A DNA stretch of 9,740 nt from Candidatus Minthenecus merdequi (GTDB lineage Bacteria > Bacteroidota > Bacteroidia > Bacteroidales > Paludibacteraceae). The number at the start of each line of letters is the position of its first letter. Positions within the stretch are counted from its first letter, which is position 1. Positions 1 through 6,186 of the stretch are shown piece by piece. The stretch lies in assembly GCA_018064385.1 (NCBI GenBank), contig JAGHVI010000130.1:1-9740 (forward strand), given 5' to 3'. Both the position numbers and the translations under genes were made by a program. The notes beneath the pieces are model-generated. The model was not told the origin of the DNA. It saw only the letters and a program-made list of their open reading frames with translations, and did no database searches.

Positions 1-1193
1 CGCTCACGACGCTCGGCACATCCTGCCTTGCTTATCACCACATCGTGCGTGCCTATCAGCACATTATCCAATATCACCGGTGACTCGCCCGAAGGCTTGC
101 CGTCAACCGTCACTCTCGCCCCAACAGGTTTAACATTCACCATTATACTGCCAACAATTGCGACAGGCGCAGGAAGTTCAATGGTTCCAGCCGAAGCCAT
201 AGTTATCTGACGCACAACTGTCTGACTGCGATGCGAAGTCTTGCGTGTCTCGAACGAATACTCCCCGGGAGTCAGGTCTGTCACGACAGTACCTAAGCCC
301 ACTTTCTCACCGTTTATAAAAATATCTGCATCACCCTCCGTCTTCAGGGTTATGGACACAAAGTTGGCTGTCAGCACAGGGTTAACAGTAGTAGTTGTAT
401 TATCGTTGACCAGCACCTGTTCGCGATGAGGAAGGTATTTCTCCCTTATCACACGCACATCGTGACTGCCACTTGCCACTGGCTCTGATTTCATCGGTGC
501 AATACCCACCTTTTCGCCATCAATATAGACCGAAGCACCATTCGGTCCCTTTATTTCAATCCATCCGAAAGCAGGGCTGAGGTTGATTATCTTTGACTGC
601 TTTTCCTCGCCAATAGTCACGATTCCAACTTCAGTATGATAATTTTTGGCAGAGATGCGGTATTCGTGCCTTCCAAACGAAAGGACATCCGAATAAGTTC
701 CGTCATCGGTCTCAACCATTGTCCCATCAACCTCAACCATAGCATTTTTTGGTGTGAACGTCAGCACAAAAACCTGTGATGTCCGCTTTTGGTTGACAAC
801 TGTCTGCACAGTACCGGAAACCAAACGCATTGTGTATGTTCGTGCAGGCTGCAGTTTCTCAGGGAAAACATAATCTCGCAACACTCCCAACTGGTCGTGC
901 GCAATGGTAATCCGTCGGAGATTGGCTGGCACAAACACCCATATCTCGCCCTTGTGTTCTTCTTGTTCTATTTTGGCTATACCAACCGAGCCTCCATCAA
1001 TCGAGAAACCCTTCTGCAATGTTTCTATTTTCAACAATGCGCAAGGATTACCGTTGTCGTCTATCACCTTTGTATCTTCGTTGTTGGCAGTCTGGTCGTG
1101 CAGATTCAACTCGAAATCTGTAATCGTCATCTGCTGGGCAGACAGGACTGTTGACAACAGCAAAGAAATGAATAATATCAGTTTTTTACTCAT
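1..1193 (-). CDS. Secreted multi-PEGA-domain protein, 3' end outside window
   Basis: Translation from the ATG at 1193 starts MSKKLILFISLLLSTVLSAQ, a clear signal peptide, so the product is periplasmic or surface-exposed. About 397 codons are visible with no stop before the left edge. After a distinct N-terminal region (about 22-145, with a GEIWVFVPANLRRITI stretch and LGVLRDYVFP), there are four consecutive PEGA-like repeats at about 147-200, 208-273, 277-340 and 346 to the edge. Their hallmarks are VEVDGTMV, VYIDGEKVGIAP, IFINGEKVGLG and VTVDGKPSGESP. PEGA modules are small beta domains linked to envelope or S-layer-like functions. As I recall, Bacteroidota proteins with this N-terminal region often continue into a SUMF1/formylglycine-generating-enzyme-like domain, but that part is not in the window. 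An in-frame ATG at 1220 overlaps the upstream stop as ATGA. I prefer 1193 because it gives a normal signal peptide after an A-rich leader. It is the third gene of the fabG-lolA-PEGA operon. Confidence 0.88.
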   Translation of the reverse strand, partial: MSKKLILFISLLLSTVLSAQQMTITDFELNLHDQTANNEDTKVIDDNGNPCALLKIETLQKGFSIDGGSVGIAKIEQEEHKGEIWVFVPANLRRITIAHDQLGVLRDYVFPEKLQPARTYTMRLVSGTVQTVVNQKRTSQVFVLTFTPKNAMVEVDGTMVETDDGTYSDVLSFGRHEYRISAKNYHTEVGIVTIGEEKQSKIINLSPAFGWIEIKGPNGASVYIDGEKVGIAPMKSEPVASGSHDVRVIREKYLPHREQVLVNDNTTTTVNPVLTANFVSITLKTEGDADIFINGEKVGLGTVVTDLTPGEYSFETRKTSHRSQTVVRQITMASAGTIELPAPVAIVGSIMVNVKPVGARVTVDGKPSGESPVILDNVLIGTHDVVISKAGCAERRE

Positions 1194-1216
1194 AAACTTA
1201 TTTTGTGAATTGAATC

Positions 1217-1786
1217 TCATTTAGCAGTCATCTGGTATTCACTGTATTTGCCAGACTTTTCAATCAACTTCATATAGACAATTCTACCTGTCTTCTTATC
1301 ATAGCGAACCTCAACCTCTTTATAGTAACTCCTGCTCTTTTTGTCTGCCTTAAACACAAAAACAAATGTTGTTTTACCCGATGTAAATGTCATGACAGAT
1401 TTAGTATCATGTTCAATTTCAGAAATCTTACCCATCATAGCATTACATAGCAGGTCAGCCAATCCAGCCATACTCTTCACCTTCTTCAGGTTAACCTTAT
1501 TTGTTTTTTTGCCTTTAACGTTGACAAGAAAATCTCCGTCAATGACGAATTTATCTCCTTCAGGAACGCTATAAATCATAGACAGCTTTCGAGGAGCAGC
1601 AAAAGTCAGTTTACCCTTCAAGGTCTCAGACTTATTCAACAGTGGGTCAACGTTATATTGCACAAAATTGAACGCAGCATTAACGTCCTTGTTTTTTGTT
1701 GCCACGAACTTGACAGCAACATCCTGCTGAGCCATTAAGTATAGCGTACTCAACAGCAAAGTTATAGACAATACTAATTTATTCAT
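1217..1786 (-). CDS. LolA-like outer-membrane lipoprotein carrier homologue
   Basis: The 189-residue product has a signal peptide (MNKLVLSITLLLSTLYLMAQ, cleavage near residue 20), so it should be periplasmic. Residues 56-90 follow the LolA/LolB-fold pattern: a strand with KGKLTFAAPRKL, then an aromatic SMIYSVPEG, then the strand-turn KFVIDGDFL that corresponds to the DG-containing hairpin of LolA. Later beta-rich segments (about 133-146 and 157-176) complete a half-barrel of roughly family length. The family carries acylated or otherwise lipidic cargo across the periplasm. It starts 6 nt after the fabG stop, and its TGA overlaps a possible ATG of the PEGA gene, so the three are very probably co-transcribed. 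A LolA-like protein next to a dedicated FabG recalls aryl polyene/dialkylresorcinol clusters, where LolA homologues are thought to move the lipid product. The cargo here is unknown. A TTG at 1792 is a possible but less likely start. Confidence 0.75.
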   Translation of the reverse strand: MNKLVLSITLLLSTLYLMAQQDVAVKFVATKNKDVNAAFNFVQYNVDPLLNKSETLKGKLTFAAPRKLSMIYSVPEGDKFVIDGDFLVNVKGKKTNKVNLKKVKSMAGLADLLCNAMMGKISEIEHDTKSVMTFTSGKTTFVFVFKADKKSRSYYKEVEVRYDKKTGRIVYMKLIEKSGKYSEYQMTAK

Positions 1787-1792
1787 AATCAA

Positions 1793-2521
1793 TTAGCTAT
1801 ACAAACCGCCATTAATCGAAATGCACTCGCCGGTGATATACCCAGCCTCTTTAGAAGCAAGAAAACCAACAAGAGCAGCGACCTCCTCAGGTTCGCCGAA
1901 ACGTCCCATAGGAATAGAACCTTTCAAAGTTTCGACATCCAAGCCTTCAACCATATCGGTATTGATAAAGCCGGGAGCTATAGCGTTAACGGTCACATTT
2001 TTCTTACCAATCTCTTGAGCAAGAGCTTTGGTTGCAGCAATCAGACCGCCTTTTGCAGACGAATAATTGCACTGACCTGGCAAACCCTTCAAGCCTGACA
2101 ATGAGCCCATATTGATTATTCTTCCGAATTTCTTTCTAATCATAGGTTGGAGCACTGGTCTTGTTACATTATAGAAAGCACCCAACGAGGTATTGAGGAC
2201 CTTCAGCCAATCCTCTCTCTCCATCCATAGCATCAAATTGTCGCGTCTGACGCCTGCGTTATTCACCAGCACCTCGATATACTCGCCTTTATGAGCAGTC
2301 TGCCACCCTTCAATGGCAGTTATTGTTGCATCATAATCGCTGACATCAAACTTAAGGAGCTCGCCGTCTGTACCGGCTTCCCGGACCAAAGCAAGAGTTT
2401 TTTCAGCCTCAGCATCATTACTTACATAATTGATTATCACGTTATAACCCATTTGCGCAAGTTTTACGCACACGGCACGACCGATACCACGACTGCCGCC
2501 TGTCACCATAGCATACTTCAT
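1793..2521 (-). CDS. fabG: FabG-like 3-oxoacyl-[ACP] reductase (SDR family)
   Basis: The 242-residue classical short-chain dehydrogenase would reduce 3-oxoacyl-ACP to 3-hydroxyacyl-ACP with NADPH in the cytosol. Visible motifs are the cofactor loop TGGSRGIG (7-14), NNAG (87-90), the active-site set N110, S140 (in NMGS), Y153 and K157 (YSSAK), then APGFINTDM and the C-terminal SINGGLYS. All four tetrad residues are present. Its MKYAMVTGGSRGIGRAVC start and NYVSNDAEAEKTL region resemble, from memory, the secondary FabG of Bacteroidota aryl polyene/dialkylresorcinol clusters rather than the housekeeping fatty-acid enzyme. I chose the ATG at 2521 because the in-frame ATG at 2551 lies inside the -7 promoter element and so could not be on the transcript. 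It is first gene of an operon with the LolA-like gene, 6 nt downstream. The gene symbol denotes the family, not proof of the housekeeping role. Confidence 0.92.
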   Translation of the reverse strand: MKYAMVTGGSRGIGRAVCVKLAQMGYNVIINYVSNDAEAEKTLALVREAGTDGELLKFDVSDYDATITAIEGWQTAHKGEYIEVLVNNAGVRRDNLMLWMEREDWLKVLNTSLGAFYNVTRPVLQPMIRKKFGRIINMGSLSGLKGLPGQCNYSSAKGGLIAATKALAQEIGKKNVTVNAIAPGFINTDMVEGLDVETLKGSIPMGRFGEPEEVAALVGFLASKEAGYITGECISINGGLYS

Positions 2522-2548
2522 AATAAAACAGATTAATAATATTCGGTG

Positions 2549-2601
2549 CAAATATACACATTTTTTTTGAAAGAAACAATATATTCTGAGATTTTTTTAA
2601 G
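2549..2601 (-). promoter_or_regulatory. Bacteroidota -33/-7 promoter for the fabG-lolA-PEGA operon
   Basis: Reading the minus strand, TTG lies at 2579-2577 and TATATTTG at 2556-2549, with a 20-nt spacer. This matches the Bacteroidota sigma-A-type promoter (TTG, about 20 nt, TAnnTTTG). Transcription should start near 2542, leaving a leader of about 20 nt before the fabG ATG. An upstream block at 2601-2577 (CTT, seven A, then CTCAGAAT and TATTG) is nearly repeated at the promoter at 8503-8555. The block starts only 7 nt after the caspase stop codon and no terminator hairpin is visible between, so read-through from the protease operon is possible. Confidence 0.85.
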
Positions 2602-2607
2602 GGGGAG

Positions 2608-3495
2608 TTAAATAAATGGTTTGTTTTTTCCTTCTGAATTCACCTGCGGCAACTGATGGTCACCGAAATTGAATGTATTCTTCATCAGGTTGCGAACCTT
2701 CACTCTCACTTCCTCAGCAGTCATATTGCCCAACTGGTCTGCCAGAATGCTCAAAGCAGTGGTCAGCGACCCACCGCCTTTATATTCCCTGTTCGTCTCG
2801 TTGGGACGACAGGCACTGATGGCAGTCCACTTCACCACACGCTGGGCTGCAGGTTTAGGCGAATCCTTACTTGTCAGCCAACTGCTGACCGCCCTAAACA
2901 CTGTTTCTATTCCACGAGTGCCGTCAGCAAAAGCACCTCTCACGCACAGCGAATCATCCTCGGCACCGCGCGAAATGTCACCACTGTGACAGGCATCCAC
3001 AGCAACGGTCAGACGCCCTTTATTGCCGATTTTATCACTTATTGCCGTCAACCAATTGTACAGCTCATCGTCCAGGATATGATTCTGTCCCTCATATCTG
3101 CCCTTCACATATCGGGCACAGGCATCATAAGGAATCCACGCTTCGTCCATTCCGTCATCCGGCTCATCATTATGAACATCAACGACCTGCTGACCATGAC
3201 CCGAAAAATGGATATACACCTTGTCACCGGGTTTGCACCTTTTTGCCATATTACCCATCGCCTTGCGAATATTCTCCTTTGTTGCCTTCTCGTTAACCAG
3301 CTTATAAATGCTGTCAAATCCATTAACTCTGAGCATTTTCACAACCACAGGCACATCCTTGTCACCATTGATTTCAGCCCACCCGCTCTCCTTGGGGTAA
3401 GGACCAATGCCAATAACCAAAGCATACTTCGTAGTGGCAGACACACACAAATGCGCCATCGCCAACAGAAAAATTGCAAAAACTAATCTTTTCAT
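2608..3495 (-). CDS. Secreted caspase-family (metacaspase-like C14) cysteine protease
   Basis: The 295-residue protein has a signal peptide (MKRLVFAIFLLAMAHLCVSA) followed at once by the first strand of a caspase p20 fold, KYALVIGIGPY. The catalytic His is H100 in YIHFSGHG and the nucleophile is C169 in VAVDACHSG. Both dyad residues are intact. The stretch DEPDDGMDEAWIPYD (about 110-124) resembles the acidic loop of calcium-dependent metacaspases. By analogy with that family, the Asp of DACHSG suggests cleavage after Arg or Lys, but this is inference. The protein is short, with only the peptidase domain, and should act in the periplasm or outside. It is the last gene of the four-gene operon and follows the CHAT gene after 39 nt of hexamer repeats. 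I chose ATG 3495 because upstream in-frame codons to 3525 translate the repeat as alternating Thr-Ile and would precede the signal peptide. Confidence 0.93.
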   Translation of the reverse strand: MKRLVFAIFLLAMAHLCVSATTKYALVIGIGPYPKESGWAEINGDKDVPVVVKMLRVNGFDSIYKLVNEKATKENIRKAMGNMAKRCKPGDKVYIHFSGHGQQVVDVHNDEPDDGMDEAWIPYDACARYVKGRYEGQNHILDDELYNWLTAISDKIGNKGRLTVAVDACHSGDISRGAEDDSLCVRGAFADGTRGIETVFRAVSSWLTSKDSPKPAAQRVVKWTAISACRPNETNREYKGGGSLTTALSILADQLGNMTAEEVRVKVRNLMKNTFNFGDHQLPQVNSEGKNKPFI

Positions 3496-3534
3496 CGTTA
3501 TCGTTTTCGTTATCGTTATCGTCATCGTTATCGT
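3496..3534 (-). repeat. ATAACG hexamer repeat filling the CHAT-caspase junction
   Basis: Directly after the CHAT stop TAA (3537-3535), the minus strand reads ACG and then six hexamers up to the caspase ATG at 3495. Four are ATAACG, one is ATGACG and one is AAAACG. The whole intergenic spacer is repeat, with no Shine-Dalgarno sequence. Because the unit is 6 nt, gain or loss of units changes the stop-to-start spacing without changing frame. The ATGACG unit (ATG at 3525) creates an in-frame alternative start that would add ten residues before the signal peptide. Confidence 0.9.
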
Positions 3535-5550
3535 TTATATATCATCAATCAGAATAAACATATTGCGATACTTGTCCGAATGGAAACCCCTCATAACAGG
3601 TTTCGACTCCGGTATGTCCGGATTGGCAGGTATCGCTACATACCTATAGTTATACAGCCGTTCGCGCGCCTGCTGGAATGCACTGTGGACATCCTTTCCC
3701 TGCGCCAAAGCTTGACAGAAAAATGTCATAAAACAGGTTGTGGCACGGTCGTCAACCTCCCATGTACTCAGAATCATTGTCTGAACACCTGCAGCCTTCA
3801 GACCGCGCTGTATTCCGTAAGTACCGTCAGCACTCACACGCCCCAAAGCACCTTCGCAAGCCGAGACCACACAAAGGTTAACCTTGCTGAGGTTCATACC
3901 GCAAAGTTCACGGGCAGAGACAATGCCGTCCGTAGGACTGCTGCTGCGGTTACGCTGTTCGGCATTATAGCCGCTGAAAACCAACCCTGACTCCGAAAGG
4001 CTGCGGTCCACAAGCTCTTTTCTCGGAAAATCACTGTTTTCAATTCTCTGTTCAACTCTGCAATAACCATGCGTCGAAATAAACAGCATTTCATACTTCT
4101 CAGCCAAGTCACGAAAATTACGTTCGGTGGCAGAGTGTGACAGCACAACAGTATCGCCTGCCGAAGCTCGCAATGCAGCAACCGAGTCACACTCTTCGGC
4201 TGAACAGGGAAGGTGCTTGAATGTTGCTTTAAGCTTCTTCATATGCCGGTATGCCAGGGTATCATTGAAGATAGGTAACATCGATGTATCGGCTGAAGCC
4301 AAATCATAATCCATATTGCCGAAAATGGCAGCACTCGAATAATCATAATTACGTTGTTTCAACAACTCACGGGTGCTGGACAAACGATACAGTTTCACCT
4401 GTTTACCCTGAGCATAGTGGTACATATACTCTATTCCCAACTGACAGAGCAGACCGTCCGGCGCAAAATAGATTTTCTTAGCCCTGCCTATAGCCTTCAA
4501 CATAGCCGGTGACCATATAGAATTTATGCACTCCTGATTATCGAATATACCATCAATATCGTCAGCCCAAGCATATAAATCACTGACGGTGCAGGAATGC
4601 ACAAATCTCACCGAACCGTCAGCACGCATCACAACTGCGCCTAAATGTTTCTCGCCCTCTTTCTCGTAGGTCAGCCATTCTATAGCCACGCTGCCTGGTG
4701 CAAGAGCTTTCGCCACATCCTCATGCTTGATTTTGAGGGCTGAATTTTGCTGCAACAAAATACCTTTGGTCAACAGCGCCACATCGTACAGCATTTCGGG
4801 GGCAGCACTCTCCAACCTCCAACAGTCTGTGATGAACGGTCTGACGCTCATCCACCAACTCTCACGGTCAACCTTGTTCATCACGCCGAAAGCGTAGTTC
4901 ACCACCGAGTCAATGCTTCTTACAAACTGACTGTAACACACCACAGCCGAATCCCTGTCTCCCTTCATCGCATAAACCTTTCCCAACATTCTCACCGCTG
5001 AATATGCGTCCTTCACCCCCATCTGACATCTCTTCAAAAAATCAATCGCCCTATCATAATCACCCAGCATAGCACAGCTCATACCCAATCCCTTGTAAAT
5101 TGGCGTCGGGTCTTGCGGTTTGCCATACTTCACTCTATATGGAAACTCCGACAAAGCCTTCTCAAGGCATTTTTTACCCTCTTCGTAATTCTTCGACAGA
5201 TAACAGAGTTCACCCAAATGCAGGTAATAAATGCCGTACGGCATAAACGAGATATGATTCTGTTTTCCGAAATTTATGGCAGTCTCAAACAACTGACGTG
5301 CTGTATCAACGCTGTTTTCATCCTCATACGACATCCAATAATAATACTCACCCAACCAACCGTTTTTAATCACACTGTCCTTATTTGACTTCGTCCTGAC
5401 TGTATCCAGTATTTGGCGCATTCCTTCATAGTCCGCAATACGATACCTCTCCTCAACCTTCTTCCACACAGACTGCCCTTTTGCCACACCGAGGTTCATA
5501 CAAACCGAAGCTACCATCAACAACCAGAGTCTGACAACACACTGTTTCAT
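3535..5550 (-). CDS. Secreted TPR-CHAT cysteine protease
   Basis: The 671-residue protein starts with a signal peptide (MKQCVVRLWLLMVASVCMNL, ending near AKGQS). Helical TPR-type repeats follow at about 85-210, for example KNYEEGKKCLEKAL and GDYDRAIDFLKRC. A CHAT domain covers about 270-671. CHAT proteases are caspase-superfamily enzymes in which the TPR region usually controls or targets the peptidase. Here H494 sits in MLFISTHGY and C565 in LCVVSACEGALG, followed by the typical YGIQRGLKAAGVQTMILSTW segment (578-597), so the dyad looks intact. LPCSAEECDSVAAL (447-460) matches the conserved early CHAT strand region. The signal peptide places it in the periplasm, unlike cytosolic Csx29-type TPR-CHAT proteins. 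The ATG at 5550 lies 5 nt after the stop of the preceding gene; a TTG at 5559 overlapping that stop is a weaker alternative. Confidence 0.93.
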   Translation of the reverse strand: MKQCVVRLWLLMVASVCMNLGVAKGQSVWKKVEERYRIADYEGMRQILDTVRTKSNKDSVIKNGWLGEYYYWMSYEDENSVDTARQLFETAINFGKQNHISFMPYGIYYLHLGELCYLSKNYEEGKKCLEKALSEFPYRVKYGKPQDPTPIYKGLGMSCAMLGDYDRAIDFLKRCQMGVKDAYSAVRMLGKVYAMKGDRDSAVVCYSQFVRSIDSVVNYAFGVMNKVDRESWWMSVRPFITDCWRLESAAPEMLYDVALLTKGILLQQNSALKIKHEDVAKALAPGSVAIEWLTYEKEGEKHLGAVVMRADGSVRFVHSCTVSDLYAWADDIDGIFDNQECINSIWSPAMLKAIGRAKKIYFAPDGLLCQLGIEYMYHYAQGKQVKLYRLSSTRELLKQRNYDYSSAAIFGNMDYDLASADTSMLPIFNDTLAYRHMKKLKATFKHLPCSAEECDSVAALRASAGDTVVLSHSATERNFRDLAEKYEMLFISTHGYCRVEQRIENSDFPRKELVDRSLSESGLVFSGYNAEQRNRSSSPTDGIVSARELCGMNLSKVNLCVVSACEGALGRVSADGTYGIQRGLKAAGVQTMILSTWEVDDRATTCFMTFFCQALAQGKDVHSAFQQARERLYNYRYVAIPANPDIPESKPVMRGFHSDKYRNMFILIDDI

Positions 5551-5555
5551 AATAT

Positions 5556-6164
5556 TCAATGACTGTTCAGAATCACAAAATTGACAGCATAACCACGGCG
5601 GTTGCGAATACGGATTGAAATTTCATCACCATCCAGAACACAGCGAAACACACCATTGTCAGCCGCGATTTTTGCACCATTCATCCAAACATCCAGATCA
5701 TCATCAGCCATTTCAACGACAGCCACCTCCTCTTTGCCTGTTCTATGTTCCAAAGGATATGTCACCTCAGAACCTGCCAACAGACACTTTTCTATGAAAC
5801 ATATAGAATAATCAGGGTCACGCCCATCAACAAAGACACCTTGCGGTTTGCCGTAGTCGTCCAACTTTGACATCGCAGCCTCGTATGCCAATGCGTTGAG
5901 ACCTAAGTACATATACTGTTCCTGCTCGTCTTTGACTGAATTACCTATTTCGTCCAGCAAAGTCCATTGGTTATCCTCTTTCAACTGATTCATCAATTCG
6001 GTGCGCGAAGCTTCGTCAGCCGACTGCAACTGTTTTATCTTCATTATATAATCATCCATCACGTCAGATTTTGTTGTTACGGCAGAATCACTGCCCAACA
6101 CCACACCAATAATGCCACTGACAATAACCAGTATTGCAAAAATTATCAGACTTATTCTTTTCAT
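5556..6164 (-). CDS. Membrane-anchored protein with PPC-like C-terminal domain
   Basis: The 202-residue protein has one N-terminal hydrophobic segment (about 4-24, LIIFAILVIVSGIIGVVLG) that is either an anchor or an uncleaved signal, giving a periplasmic body. Residues 33-105 are predicted helical and charged. Residues about 120-202 look like a compact beta sandwich. The segment EVAVVEMADDDLDVWMNG followed by ISIRIRNRRGYAVNFVILN aligns by eye with the PPC domain of the lipoprotein at 8770-9498 (TDLDLYICD and YIIRIFNRG at equivalent places). PPC domains usually accompany secreted peptidases. No catalytic motif is visible, and it does not look like a gasdermin. It sits between the sensor-trypsin gene and the CHAT gene, so a role as inhibitor, adaptor or substrate of those proteases is plausible but not shown. 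Confidence 0.8.
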   Translation of the reverse strand: MKRISLIIFAILVIVSGIIGVVLGSDSAVTTKSDVMDDYIMKIKQLQSADEASRTELMNQLKEDNQWTLLDEIGNSVKDEQEQYMYLGLNALAYEAAMSKLDDYGKPQGVFVDGRDPDYSICFIEKCLLAGSEVTYPLEHRTGKEEVAVVEMADDDLDVWMNGAKIAADNGVFRCVLDGDEISIRIRNRRGYAVNFVILNSH

Positions 6165-6186
6165 ATTTTCGTTATCGTTATCGTTA
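6165..6186 (-). repeat. ATAACG hexamer repeat at the sensor-protease/PPC-gene junction
   Basis: On the minus strand, the stop codon TAA (6186-6184) of the upstream gene is itself the start of a repeat: TAACG, ATAACG, ATAACG, then AAAAT before the ATG at 6164. This is the same hexamer that fills the CHAT-caspase junction at 3496-3534. The third junction in the operon (5551-5555) has no copy. The spacer from stop to start is 19 nt and contains no Shine-Dalgarno sequence. Confidence 0.85.

Noticed and set aside
2522..2551. 10-residue N-terminal extension of FabG
   Set aside because: The ATG at 2551 lies inside the TATATTTG element at 2549-2556. Residues before MKYAMVTGG also do not fit the SDR N-terminus.
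2656..3486. 276-codon plus-strand reading frame antisense to the caspase gene
   Set aside because: The minus-strand frame has a signal peptide and a full caspase motif set. The antisense product shows no recognisable domain and no promoter precedes it.
3496..3534. CRISPR array or phase-variable coding repeat
   Set aside because: The unit is 6 nt with no spacers, and it is intergenic. A 6-nt unit cannot switch reading frame.
5556..6164. Gasdermin-like pore-forming substrate of the proteases
   Set aside because: Bacterial gasdermins are often encoded beside caspase or trypsin genes, but this protein has an N-terminal membrane anchor and a PPC-like beta domain, with no gasdermin-like extended amphipathic beta region visible.
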